A stretch of 64,000 nt of DNA, taken from positions 9,568 through 73,567 of the forward strand of contig NZ_CAMIHH010000004.1 in assembly GCF_946220915.1 (NCBI RefSeq), read 5' to 3'. The notes below the pieces were generated by a model. That model saw only the letters and a list, made by a program, of their open reading frames with translations, was not told the DNA's origin and did no database searches. Position 1 is the first letter of the stretch; each line of letters starts with the position of its first letter. The position numbers and the translations under genes are program-made. This stretch comes from an uncultured Flavobacterium sp. Its GTDB lineage: Bacteria > Bacteroidota > Bacteroidia > Flavobacteriales > Flavobacteriaceae. Below are positions 8,400 to 17,125 of this stretch, piece after piece.

Positions 8400-9446
8400 C
8401 TAATTCTTCATACGCGTTAATTTATCCGCATTGAGTATCCGGATCGTGCTGCCGGTCTTTTCGATGAGGCCTTCGCTTTTAAAGTCGGTTAGCGTGCGGC
8501 TCACGGTTTCGGGCGAGGTACCGGAGAGCGCGGCCATGTCCTCGCGGCTTATTTTTACAGAAGCGCTGCCCCGGTTTTGGTTTAAAAGCCTTACAAGGTT
8601 ATCGGCAATGCGCTTGCGTACTGAAAAGTAGGCGATCTGCATCAGGCGGAGTTCACGTTCGCGGATGTTGCCGGCCAGCATCTTTATGAATTTCGCGCCC
8701 ACATCCGGGTACAGGTACAACAGCTTATCGAGCTGTTCTACAGGCAGGAAGCTTAGCACGGTTTCCTCAAGCGCCACGGCGGTATCGTCATACGTATCCT
8801 GTGAGAGTATGATGTTCAGGTCCAGGTAGTCGTTAGCCTTGTGCAGGCCGGTAATCATTTCGCGGCCGTCTTCAGTCAGCTTTACCGTCTTTACCGAACC
8901 GCTCATAACATAGTAAATCCCGGTAACTCGGTCGCCTTCCTGGTGTATGTTCTCGTTCTTTTTATACTTGCGCCCGCTGCGCTCCTCCATCAGGCTCTTA
9001 AGTTCCTCCCAGCCGTCCTTTCGCGAAATGACTTCCTGCAACTGCTCGGCAGATTTGCCGTAAAATAGCTTGTGGGCTTCCTTTTTTTTCAGTCGGCTTT
9101 CTATGGCGCTAAGCAGTTCTTTGTCATCAAAGGGCTTGGTCAGGTAGTCATCGGCGCCCAGTTCCATGCCTTTCCGCACATCGGGCCGTTCTGCCTTAGC
9201 CGTGAGAAAGATGAACGGTATGGCGCGTGTAGTATCGTTTTCATGCAGCGCTTCCAGCACTCCATAGCCGTCGAGCTCGGGCATCATGATGTCGCAGAGT
9301 ATAATGTCGGGAACATTCCTGAGGGCCAATGCCACGCCATCGCGCCCATTGTTGGCACCATAGGCATCATAGCCGGAGAGTTCCAGTATTTCCAGGACGT
9401 TTTCCCTGATGTCTTCATTATCCTCGATCAGCAGTACTTTAATCAT
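8400..9446 (-). CDS. Response regulator fused to a CRP/FNR-type DNA-binding module
   Basis: The 348-residue protein has a receiver domain (about 1-120, phospho-acceptor D52 in CDIMMPELDG, K in YLTKPF), a cyclic-nucleotide-binding-like fold (about 145-265) and a CRP-type winged helix (about 275-340). The recognition helix reads SPETVSRTL with E313, S316 and R317, the same spacing as the E, S and R with which FNR reads TTGAT/ATCAA. No FNR-type N-terminal cysteine cluster is present; the receiver replaces it. The start overlaps the kinase gene by 8 nt, so the two are translationally coupled. Inference: phosphorylation by the FixL-like kinase controls binding to GTGAC-N4-RTCAT sites at the cco promoters, combining FixJ and FixK roles. 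Confidence 0.9.
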   Translation of the reverse strand: MIKVLLIEDNEDIRENVLEILELSGYDAYGANNGRDGVALALRNVPDIILCDIMMPELDGYGVLEALHENDTTRAIPFIFLTAKAERPDVRKGMELGADDYLTKPFDDKELLSAIESRLKKKEAHKLFYGKSAEQLQEVISRKDGWEELKSLMEERSGRKYKKNENIHQEGDRVTGIYYVMSGSVKTVKLTEDGREMITGLHKANDYLDLNIILSQDTYDDTAVALEETVLSFLPVEQLDKLLYLYPDVGAKFIKMLAGNIRERELRLMQIAYFSVRKRIADNLVRLLNQNRGSASVKISREDMAALSGTSPETVSRTLTDFKSEGLIEKTGSTIRILNADKLTRMKN

Positions 9447-10635
9447 ATAAGGGGAATTGAATTGTAAATAGTGTGCCTTTGTTCACTGCACTCTGGCATG
9501 CAATTGTGCCACCCATGAGGTCTGCGTAGCGTTGGGCAATGTTCAGCCCCAGGCCGGTGCCGGGTATTGTGCCCGTATTCTGCGCACGGAAAAACGCTTC
9601 AAAAAGGTGTTTTTGCTCTTCCTGCGGAATCCCTATGCCGTTGTCTTTTACGGTAATGGTTATGCTGTTTTCTGTTACCGAAGAAGTGAACTCAATAATG
9701 GTGTCATCGCCCGAATATTTTATTGCGTTCGATATCAGGTTGATGATGCAGTTGCGCAAAAGGTTCTTGTCGAGTTTTACCTCTTTTTCATTTAAGTTGT
9801 GCGAATAAATGATCTTTTGGTCCTTTTTGGCCATCAGCTTCATTTCGTCGGCTATTTCATGGCACAGCGCCTCAAGGTCAAAGTGCGACCAGTTGACCAC
9901 TACTTTACCGGCTTCGGCTTTTTCCACGTGAAGGAAGTCATCTAAAATGGTAGTGAGGTTGCCCACCGCGCTTTTTATCTTTTGCACGTGGCGGCCGGCT
10001 TTACTTGCTTCCTCGCCCTGGGTATAGCGTTCTATAAGCGAGGCCGATAGCTGTATGGAACTCAGCGGTGTGCGGAACTCGTGCGATGCCATGGAGAGCA
10101 GGCGGCTCTTCAGCTGGCCCAGCTCTTTTTCTTTGGCAAGGGAATGGCTCACTTCCTCTTTGGCAAGTGTAAGCTCGTTAATGGTTTCGTTTAGTGATTG
10201 GGTCCTGTCCTTTACCAGTTCTTCGAGGTGCTGGGTATACTGCATCAGCCGGTTTTCGGCTTCCTTCTGGTGGCTGAGGTCGTGGATGAAGCCTGCGAAT
10301 ATTTTGGTGTCTTCAAACAGCACCTCGCTCACTGCCAGGCGAAAGGGAAACACATTGCCATCTTTTTTGCGGCCAAGTACTTCGCGGCCATAACCTATGA
10401 TGTGCGGCACGCCGGTGTGGGTATAATTGCGAATGTAGTCGTCGTGGCGTTCCCGGTCGGGCGAAGGCATCAGCATGCTGATATTGTGGCCGATAACCTC
10501 TTCGGGGCTGTACATGAAAAGCACGCACGCCGAGGGGTTGATAGATTCTATGCTACCAAATTCATTGATGGTTATGATCCCGTCAATGGCATTTTCTATG
10601 ATGGCATTAAGTAATGCCTGGTTTTTCATCCTCAT
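9439..10635 (-). CDS. FixL-like haem-PAS sensor histidine kinase (soluble)
   Basis: The 398-residue protein has no membrane segment. An N-terminal PAS domain (about 5-120) closely resembles the haem PAS of FixL, with segments MLMPSPDRERHDDY and HIIGYGREVLGRKKDG. Against Bradyrhizobium FixL, H64 takes the place of the haem ligand H200, and H78, I79 and R84 match H214, I215 and R220; the R206 equivalent is N70. A coiled linker (about 120-175) leads to the HisKA box SHEFRTP (H185), the N box (SNAIKY), G1 (DNGIGIP) and G2 (GTGLGLN). It probably senses oxygen and phosphorylates the regulator encoded immediately downstream. Haem binding is inferred from these residues only. Confidence 0.88.
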   Translation of the reverse strand: MRMKNQALLNAIIENAIDGIITINEFGSIESINPSACVLFMYSPEEVIGHNISMLMPSPDRERHDDYIRNYTHTGVPHIIGYGREVLGRKKDGNVFPFRLAVSEVLFEDTKIFAGFIHDLSHQKEAENRLMQYTQHLEELVKDRTQSLNETINELTLAKEEVSHSLAKEKELGQLKSRLLSMASHEFRTPLSSIQLSASLIERYTQGEEASKAGRHVQKIKSAVGNLTTILDDFLHVEKAEAGKVVVNWSHFDLEALCHEIADEMKLMAKKDQKIIYSHNLNEKEVKLDKNLLRNCIINLISNAIKYSGDDTIIEFTSSVTENSITITVKDNGIGIPQEEQKHLFEAFFRAQNTGTIPGTGLGLNIAQRYADLMGGTIACQSAVNKGTLFTIQFPLYD

Positions 10636-10689
10636 CTAATTTATCTCAAATATCGGAAAAAATTGACATTTCCATCTCAACCCACATTG

Positions 10690-11676
10690 TTATTTTTTCA
10701 TGACCGGTCCTGCCTGCAGGATGCAGAGACGGTTATTAAGCCCGTCTTTTGCCCATTCAAATTCTACCTTGCCACGGTAGTACCGTTCCATTGCACGTGC
10801 ATGTCGCGCCAGTTGTGCTGCATCGGCATCGGTAAGTACAAATCCCGCCCGTAGTTCGCGTGGCGTGGTTTTATCTGTTGTAGTATTCGTCCCTGCCGCG
10901 TGGTCGTTATATACGAGCATATTTGTTTTGCTGCCCAGCCTTTTTTGAATGGGAGCGCCTTCGCCTGAAATTACAAATTCATCAGTATCTATGCCTGCCA
11001 GTGATGCCTGCCTGCCAAGTCCCCAATATCCCCATAGTTGTACAGTGCCTGTTCCGTTTAGCCCTTGTGTGCACCCTGTTCCGGAACAGGCAAGGTCAGA
11101 CCGCACCATCTGTTGTATCCCTACAGGCAAAAGCACTTTATTGTGGGCAATGCCATTATGTGTGCGGTATTTTATGGCAAAGTCATTGTATAGCGAGGCA
11201 AAACAGCATTTTATGGCATACATGAGCGCATAAGGGCCTGTAATGTTAAGGTAGGTATCGTATTGACCGGAAAAATTGTTTGGCAGGCACCCCACTGCAT
11301 AAGCGCTGCTCCTTACGGCCACAGCATCTCCCGTTTCTGCCGATAACCGGGCATACGCCTGCGCAATGGCATTTTCCAGGGATGCCGGAAACCTTGCATT
11401 GGCGAATAGATTCCGGGCCTTGGCGCCAATTTCCTGGAGGTTGGAAAACCTGTCGCTGTCCAGCTCATCCATGAGTGTGCCAAGTTTGCCGTAGAGCCCG
11501 TTTTGCTCTAAAAAATAACTGAAGGCTGTGGAGGTCACTGCAAAGCCACCGGGTACGGCCATTTCTGTTTCTGCCATATTGTACAGTTCGCCCAGGCCGG
11601 CGTTTTTATAGCCAACTTCGGCTGCATTGCCCAACCGCGTTTCATCAATTTTTTTTATGAACAGCTCCATTCCCAT
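10690..11676 (-). CDS. Stand-alone PEP/pyruvate-binding (PPDK N-terminal-like) domain protein
   Basis: About 328 residues match only the N-terminal ATP-grasp domain of PEP synthase and pyruvate phosphate dikinase: FIKKIDE, VPGGFAVTSTAFSYFLE, VAVRSSAY and FSGQYDTYLN. The swivelling phosphohistidine domain and the PEP-binding barrel are absent. Several normally conserved positions differ: the usual RSSATAED reads RSSAYAVG, and the terminal QARP reads QAGP. Full PEP synthase activity is therefore unlikely, and a regulatory or partial phosphotransfer role is possible. A longer reading starts at 11730, but that lies between the operator and the -7 box, so 11676 (or 11670) is preferred. It is 54 nt upstream of the kinase gene and probably co-transcribed with it. 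Confidence 0.75.
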   Translation of the reverse strand: MGMELFIKKIDETRLGNAAEVGYKNAGLGELYNMAETEMAVPGGFAVTSTAFSYFLEQNGLYGKLGTLMDELDSDRFSNLQEIGAKARNLFANARFPASLENAIAQAYARLSAETGDAVAVRSSAYAVGCLPNNFSGQYDTYLNITGPYALMYAIKCCFASLYNDFAIKYRTHNGIAHNKVLLPVGIQQMVRSDLACSGTGCTQGLNGTGTVQLWGYWGLGRQASLAGIDTDEFVISGEGAPIQKRLGSKTNMLVYNDHAAGTNTTTDKTTPRELRAGFVLTDADAAQLARHARAMERYYRGKVEFEWAKDGLNNRLCILQAGPVMKK

Positions 11677-11711
11677 ATTGCCATGTGCTTTACGTTGCTT
11701 AAAATTACGGG

Positions 11712-11755
11712 CAAAGTTATGCAGGGGCAAAGGCCTGGTAAATGATACTGGTCAC
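11712..11755 (-). promoter_or_regulatory. FNR/CRP-type operator and promoter of the PEP-binding gene, kinase and regulator
   Basis: On the minus strand GTGAC-CAGT-ATCAT (11755-11742) is followed by exactly 22 nt and then TAACTTTG (11719-11712), a perfect TAnnTTTG box. Because the kinase and regulator genes lie downstream on the same strand with short gaps, this site implies that the regulator may control its own expression. It also rules against a start codon at 11730. Confidence 0.72.
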
Positions 11756-11791
11756 AAATGGGATAATAGCAGGGAAATTTGCAGGGATAAG

Positions 11792-12418
11792 CTACCTGAA
11801 TAGTTCTGAGCACAGCATGCAATACATCAGCGTTCGGATATTCTGGAGTTTTTGCTCATCGGCATCTATGGCAATGATTTTTGACTGTACGCTGGATATC
11901 ACTTTATTGTAACGGGTGCGTATAACTTTTTCGCTTAAATTGAAGTGCTCCCCGGCGGCTTTAACGGAGTGGTCTTCTTCCCAAATGTACCGGAATATGT
12001 CGCGATAGGTTTCCGGCAGGCTGGCAACGATGCCATCGATCACTTCCAGAATTTCGCTTACCTCAAGTTCTTCAAAAATATGCGAATAGCCCCTGGTATC
12101 GCTAATGGGCTCAAACAGCTTACTGTCGCCAAGTACCTCATTGGCGGCCGACTGGAGGTAATCATACATCCTGAAATAAAAGTACCGCATAAGGTAAGCC
12201 CTTGCAGTACCCTCCTGGTTTACTTTTATTACAGAAGGATTCGACCAGAAGATGATCCAGAAGTTCTGCACAACGTCATCGGAGATGTCTTTACTGCCGG
12301 TTCGCTTATTTGCCCAGCTATACAAAAGATTTGCATACCTGTCGTAAAAAACCTTGAAAGCAGCCATGTCTTTCGTGTTGCAAATGGATTCAAGAAGTTC
12401 TTTATCAGATATCAACAT
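11792..12418 (-). CDS. ECF RNA polymerase sigma factor, FecI-like Bacteroidota type
   Basis: About 208 residues: region 2 is at about 15-85 (AFKVFYDRYANLLYSWANKR, then DDVVQNFWIIFW) and region 4 at about 125-180 (LPETYRDIFRYIWEEDHSV, with the helix AAGEHFNLSEKVIRTRYNKV). Such sigma factors drive transport operons when released by a FecR-type anti-sigma factor. The FecR gene lies next to it but on the opposite strand, whereas these pairs are more often co-directional. The start MLISDKELLES at 12418 resembles the normal family N-terminus; a longer form to 12442 is possible. Confidence 0.88.
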   Translation of the reverse strand: MLISDKELLESICNTKDMAAFKVFYDRYANLLYSWANKRTGSKDISDDVVQNFWIIFWSNPSVIKVNQEGTARAYLMRYFYFRMYDYLQSAANEVLGDSKLFEPISDTRGYSHIFEELEVSEILEVIDGIVASLPETYRDIFRYIWEEDHSVKAAGEHFNLSEKVIRTRYNKVISSVQSKIIAIDADEQKLQNIRTLMYCMLCSELFR

Positions 12419-12618
12419 TACATTGAGGTATATGCGGGGCAAAATTAATGCAAATAATAGATAAGCAGCGACTATGCAGTGTTACTATATGATTATGCCA
12501 AAATCACGACAGTGTTGTGTTGTGAAAAATGGTAAAAAATAAAATGTTTTCCGGAAGCCTGGCAATGAGCCATCTATGCCTACGATAATCGTTGATAACA
12601 TTTTCTTAACCTCCCGGG

Positions 12619-12643
12619 CGGGAAAAAAAACCGGTTTTTCCCG
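12619..12643. repeat. Nine-bp hairpin upstream of the FecR gene
   Basis: CGGGAAAAA (12619-12627) pairs with TTTTTCCCG (12635-12643) around a 7-nt loop, 38 bp before the FecR start. The divergent intergenic region 12419-12680 is AT-rich with no coding sequence and must hold the promoters of both genes. This palindrome could be a transcript hairpin or a regulator site. Confidence 0.5.
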
Positions 12644-12680
12644 GTTATATAGTTGACGGCTTAAAAAAGCGCGTATAACA

Positions 12681-13670
12681 ATGGACAATAAAACAGATAA
12701 GAAAAATTGGCAGGGAGCCCTGTGGCTGGGCGAATTTTCGAGGAGGTATTTTCAGGGGAGCGTGTTGGAAAAAGAAAAAGAAGTCTTTGAAAAATGGAAT
12801 CCCGAAGGAGACAGCCCTCCTGACCTGCGCCTTTTTGGCGTGACTGAAGATACTGAGCGGAACTGGGATTTGGTATCTTCTAAAATTAATCCACAGGAAG
12901 CAACGGGCAGGCAAAAGAAAAAGGCGGGGTACAAATGGTTTGCCGCTGCCGCCGCAATACTGCTGCTTTTTGGTGCAGGGCTGTATTATGCGTATACCGG
13001 TTTTAGTGGTACTGGCCTTCAACCCGACAGGCGTTATTATGCATCCGGACCCGGCATCCGGCAGTATACGCTTGCCGATGGCTCTGTAGTATCGCTTAAT
13101 AAAGATACCAGGCTCTCTGTCATGAACGGGGAGTTCAACGACGACAAGCGCGAAATATGGCTTGAAGAAGGTGAGGCTTTCTTTGAGGTGGCACACAACC
13201 CGGATAAGCCTTTTATAGTGCATACACAAACCATTATGACTACGGTAAAAGGTACATCATTCAATATAAAAGCCTACAAAGAGCTGGAGGATAACGTCCT
13301 GTCGGTAAAAAGCGGAAAGGTACAGGTAAGCCTTGATGACAGGGTAGTGGGAGATTTTACCAAAAACAAGCGTATGACCTTTCACAAATCTACCGGGCAA
13401 ATAGAAAGAGATGAGCTTAGCTGGGAAGATGCGGCTGCATGGAAGGAAGGGAGGCTGGTGCTGCACAGCGCCAATGTTAATGAACTTAAGTTAAGGCTCC
13501 GGCAGCAATTTGGTGTTATTGTAAACATCGAAGGCAACGCCCTTAAAAATACACTCCTGAACGCTTCCTATCCTAAAGGTGCAAAACTGGAAACCGTGCT
13601 GGAAGGCATAGGACTGGTGTATAACGTAAAATACAGCATTGCGGGCGATGAGGTAACAATCCATAATTAG
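12681..13670 (+). CDS. FecR-type anti-sigma factor with DUF4974 domain
   Basis: The 329-residue protein has a cytoplasmic N-terminal region (1-85), one membrane helix (about 86-104), a periplasmic FecR domain (about 120-215, with YTLADGSVVSLNKDTRL and EGEAFFEVAHNPDKPFIVHT) and a C-terminal DUF4974 domain (about 255-327, ANVNELKLRLRQQFGV). It should hold the ECF sigma factor inactive until the TonB-dependent receptor signals through its STN domain. The receptor gene follows on the same strand. The ATG at 12681 is well placed and gives a normal family length. Confidence 0.93.
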   Translation: MDNKTDKKNWQGALWLGEFSRRYFQGSVLEKEKEVFEKWNPEGDSPPDLRLFGVTEDTERNWDLVSSKINPQEATGRQKKKAGYKWFAAAAAILLLFGAGLYYAYTGFSGTGLQPDRRYYASGPGIRQYTLADGSVVSLNKDTRLSVMNGEFNDDKREIWLEEGEAFFEVAHNPDKPFIVHTQTIMTTVKGTSFNIKAYKELEDNVLSVKSGKVQVSLDDRVVGDFTKNKRMTFHKSTGQIERDELSWEDAAAWKEGRLVLHSANVNELKLRLRQQFGVIVNIEGNALKNTLLNASYPKGAKLETVLEGIGLVYNVKYSIAGDEVTIHN

Positions 13671-13691
13671 CAACTCAATAAAACATAAGTA

Positions 13692-13729
13692 CCGGCAGTT
13701 GCTATCAAGCTTTATGGTATGCCTGCCGG
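13692..13729 (+). repeat. Stem-loop in the FecR-receptor intergenic region
   Basis: CCGGCAG (13692-13698) pairs with CTGCCGG (13723-13729). It lies 21 nt after the FecR stop and about 80 nt before the preferred receptor start. With no T tract it may adjust relative expression or mRNA stability rather than terminate. Its position covers the ATG at 13719, which argues against using that codon. Confidence 0.45.
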
Positions 13730-13811
13730 CAATAACGGTCTTTCCCGCAGTCGGGAAGGGGCAGGGGAGACTTTGCCTGAATTTAAACAACACAACAACG
13801 GAATTTTTACA

Positions 13812-16800
13812 GTGAAAACAAAAGAAAAAGTAAAGTTACTGAACAAGGTGCTTACAGCACTGCTCCTGGTTTACACAGGGTTTTACGGCCAAAGCCTTTT
13901 TGGCCAGACGATTACCAAAAATTTTCCGGGCGAAACCCTCGTGGCCCGGCTCAACAGAATTGCCGAAGGCAGCAATATCCCTGTTTTGTATGATACAAAT
14001 CTTGCACAGGGAATCAATGTACCTGCACTGAACGGTGAAGGCAGGGGGTGGGACGACATCCTGGCGCTGAGCCTTTCATCTACAAGCCTTACGTACAAGA
14101 AATCGTCTGATGGGTCCTACGCTATTGTAAAAAAGGAAGCGGGGGGTAGCGCCGGAAAAGGAAAGGGCACTATTAAAGGGCGGATTGTAGAAACCGAGAC
14201 CTCGGAGCCACTGCCTTTTGCATCCGTATTGGTGGAAGGGACACAAATTGCAGCAAACAGCGACGAAAGCGGGCATTATGCCCTGCCGAACATTCCCGAA
14301 GGAAATTATGTCTTGGTGGTTAGCTATGTGGGGTACAAGACCAATTCGGTGCCCGTTGAAGTAGAGGCGGGAAAAACTAAGGACTATGATGTGGTTATGA
14401 CCGGCGACAATCAAATGCTGCAGGAAGTGGTGCTGAACAGTTTTGCCAGGATCAAGGGTGCCGTGCCCCATACAACAGAAAAAGCGCTCGTAACCGAAAT
14501 AAAGGAAGCTAAATCATTGGTTTCCGGTATTTCGTCTGAACAGATCAGCCGCAGCGCCGACCGTAATGCTGCTGAAGTGGTACAGCGGATCTCGGGAGTA
14601 ACTACGGTCGATGATAAGTTTATCATTGTACGCGGGCTTAACCAGCGTTATAACATGACCTACCTTAATGATAACGTAGCCCCGAGCACTGAGACTAACA
14701 GCCGCGCCTTTGCGCTGGACCTGATACCGAGCCGTATCATAGACAAGATAATGGTTTATAAAACCGCTTCGCCGGAAAACCAGGGCGATGCTACGGGGGG
14801 AACCATTAAGATATACACTAAGGATGCCAAAGGCGTTAAGCACTTCGACCTCGAATTGCAGATGGGTTATCGTGAAAACACAACCTTCAATAAAAACTTC
14901 CTGACCTACAATGGTGGTAAAACCGATTTTCTTGGTTTTGATGATGGAACACGTAAACTGCCATCTGCCGTGCCTGGCTATGGCAGCCTTAAGCAGGCAA
15001 CGCTACGGCCATCGGAATATGCAAAGGCATTTAACCCTACTTTAACCCATGCCGAGAAGACCGCACTGCCCAACATTCAGCTGACCACAAATTACTACAA
15101 TGCGTTTATGCTGGGTAGTAAGGTATTTTCCACTTTAACCTCGTTCGGTTATAAGAACGAATCGTTAAAAACCGAATTGTACCGCCAGCAAGGGATGGAC
15201 TTTACGGGATATGGAACAACTGACAGAAAAGGAAATGAAGACAGGAACGTAAGTACGGGCCAGCTCAACCTGCTTCAAAACTTTACACTGACATTGCGCG
15301 ACAGCAGTACGGTATCGTTCAAGAATTTCATCCTTCAGCAAGGGCAGGACGCTACTATAGAGCGCGTAACACAGCCTTCTTTTACGGATATTGTAACGTA
15401 TGAAAAGGATATAACACTGTCGTACAGCCAGCGCTTCCTGTATGCCGGTAACCTCGGCGGTAATCATTATTTTGATCATGGCAAACACCAGTTTCAATGG
15501 AATGGCGGGTATACCTACAGCCAGCAGGAAACACCCGACCAGCGCGTTATCAGGCTAAGGAGCCTGGACCAGGGCATAGGTGTTGGCGATACCGGCCTGC
15601 AATGGTGGGCGCGCGGCTATGACCCGACCGATACAGATGATGCCGATACCACGCCATTGGACTTAGGGATCATTTCGAGGCTTTGGTCTAAAAACAGCGA
15701 AGGAGTATATAATGGGTCGCTGGACCATACCTGGAAAATTACCAATGAAATCGCCGTTAAGGCAGGAACATTCCACCAGTGGAAAAAAAGGCAGCTTGAC
15801 CGCCGGGTGTATACCGTACATGAGGGCAACGTAAATCCGGACATTGCGAGCCCGATAAATCCTAACAATGGCAATTATGTAGATCATAACCTGGTGCGTT
15901 TCCGGGAACACGACCTGCAAAATGTATGGAGCGAAACATACCTGAATGACGGCCTTACGGGTCTCCAGGTTTTTGACCGTACCAGCGGCAGCGATACCTA
16001 CACAGGTACCGAACAGAATAACAGCGGCTATGCGGTATTGAACTTTACTCCGGCTAACCGGTTTCTGGAAATCTATGGCGGGGTGCGTTACGAATACAAC
16101 CGCCAGAAGATAGCGGCCGCGATACCGCCGGGCGATAACGATGGCATCAATGCACCCATACTTGTTGACAACCCTACCCATTCCTGGCTGCCCTCTGTAA
16201 ATATTTCCGTAAGGCCATCAGAGAGCTGGGTATTCAGGGCTGCTTATGGCAAAACGGTGAACAGGACTGAGTTTCGGGAAGTATCGCCTTTCCGTGAGCT
16301 TGACTTTGAAAACAACCAGGTTTTGTACGGTAACCCCAACCTGATCTCGGCGAAAGTGGATAATTATGATGTACGTGTTGAATTTTACCCAAACAAAAAT
16401 GCCAAGGGAGAAATTATAAGCATAGGCGCTTTTTACAAAGACCTTAAAAACCCTATCGAAAGGATAAACACGACCAATAGGGTAATCAGCCTGTTTCCAC
16501 AAATAACGTATCAGAATGCCGCTTCGGCCACCATTAAAGGGCTGGAGTTCGAAGTCCGTAAATCGTTTGATTTTATACCGGGTGAATTTTTCAGGAACCT
16601 GTCTTTCATTGGCAACGTTTCGGTAATAGAAAGCGTGACCAAAAATGTTGATACGGGTTTTGATGAAAACTTTACCGTAAAAGACCGTCCGCTACAGGGG
16701 CAGGTGCCGTACATCATCAATACCGGCCTGTATTATGAAAATCCGGGGCTTGGGTCGCGCGCCTCTGTCATGTACAATACCACAGGCGAAAGCATTTATG

Positions 16801-17123
16801 CAGCAGGGCGTGGCTACCAGTTTAATGATTTTATACAGGGCCCTACTTACAGGGGCAGCCTTATAGAATTACCAAGGCATTTAATAGATTTTGCCTATAC
16901 CCAGCGTATTGTAAAGTCCTTACAGTTAAAATTCAGCGTACAGAACCTGCTTAACCAGGAAGTTAAAATAGCTGAGGACTACAACTTTACAAACAAATAC
17001 GAGAAACAGCAGATTGTGCCGGCTACGGATGCCACAAGCCATCCCACATCAAAAGGTGATAATATTTTTTCAAGGTTCAAGCCCGGCAGGCACTTTATCC
17101 TCTCCATTTCCTATTCTTTATAA
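13812..17123 (+). CDS. TonB-dependent receptor with STN signalling domain
   Basis: About 1103 residues from a GTG at 13812, where a signal peptide begins (VKTKEKVKLLNKVLTALLL, cleavage after SLFGQ). The domains in order are an STN signalling domain (ITKNFPGETLVARLNRIAEG and onward), a carboxypeptidase-like regulatory domain (GTIKGRIVETETSEPLPFAS), a TonB plug (RNAAEVVQRISGVTTVDD, then IIVRGLNQRYNMTYLN) and a 22-strand barrel ending in HFILSISYSL. The STN domain is what receptors use to signal to FecR. No SusD-like gene follows, so this is not a standard SusC/SusD pair. The substrate is unknown. A longer ORF from the ATG at 13719 adds 31 residues ahead of the signal peptide and is less likely. 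Confidence 0.92.
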   Translation: MKTKEKVKLLNKVLTALLLVYTGFYGQSLFGQTITKNFPGETLVARLNRIAEGSNIPVLYDTNLAQGINVPALNGEGRGWDDILALSLSSTSLTYKKSSDGSYAIVKKEAGGSAGKGKGTIKGRIVETETSEPLPFASVLVEGTQIAANSDESGHYALPNIPEGNYVLVVSYVGYKTNSVPVEVEAGKTKDYDVVMTGDNQMLQEVVLNSFARIKGAVPHTTEKALVTEIKEAKSLVSGISSEQISRSADRNAAEVVQRISGVTTVDDKFIIVRGLNQRYNMTYLNDNVAPSTETNSRAFALDLIPSRIIDKIMVYKTASPENQGDATGGTIKIYTKDAKGVKHFDLELQMGYRENTTFNKNFLTYNGGKTDFLGFDDGTRKLPSAVPGYGSLKQATLRPSEYAKAFNPTLTHAEKTALPNIQLTTNYYNAFMLGSKVFSTLTSFGYKNESLKTELYRQQGMDFTGYGTTDRKGNEDRNVSTGQLNLLQNFTLTLRDSSTVSFKNFILQQGQDATIERVTQPSFTDIVTYEKDITLSYSQRFLYAGNLGGNHYFDHGKHQFQWNGGYTYSQQETPDQRVIRLRSLDQGIGVGDTGLQWWARGYDPTDTDDADTTPLDLGIISRLWSKNSEGVYNGSLDHTWKITNEIAVKAGTFHQWKKRQLDRRVYTVHEGNVNPDIASPINPNNGNYVDHNLVRFREHDLQNVWSETYLNDGLTGLQVFDRTSGSDTYTGTEQNNSGYAVLNFTPANRFLEIYGGVRYEYNRQKIAAAIPPGDNDGINAPILVDNPTHSWLPSVNISVRPSESWVFRAAYGKTVNRTEFREVSPFRELDFENNQVLYGNPNLISAKVDNYDVRVEFYPNKNAKGEIISIGAFYKDLKNPIERINTTNRVISLFPQITYQNAASATIKGLEFEVRKSFDFIPGEFFRNLSFIGNVSVIESVTKNVDTGFDENFTVKDRPLQGQVPYIINTGLYYENPGLGSRASVMYNTTGESIYAAGRGYQFNDFIQGPTYRGSLIELPRHLIDFAYTQRIVKSLQLKFSVQNLLNQEVKIAEDYNFTNKYEKQQIVPATDATSHPTSKGDNIFSRFKPGRHFILSISYSL

Positions 17124-17125
17124 TT

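Noticed and set aside
10636..10689. TTGA...TCAA palindrome upstream of the kinase gene
   Set aside because: The half-sites are separated by 10 nt instead of the 6 needed for an FNR/CRP site, and no -7 box follows at 22 nt.
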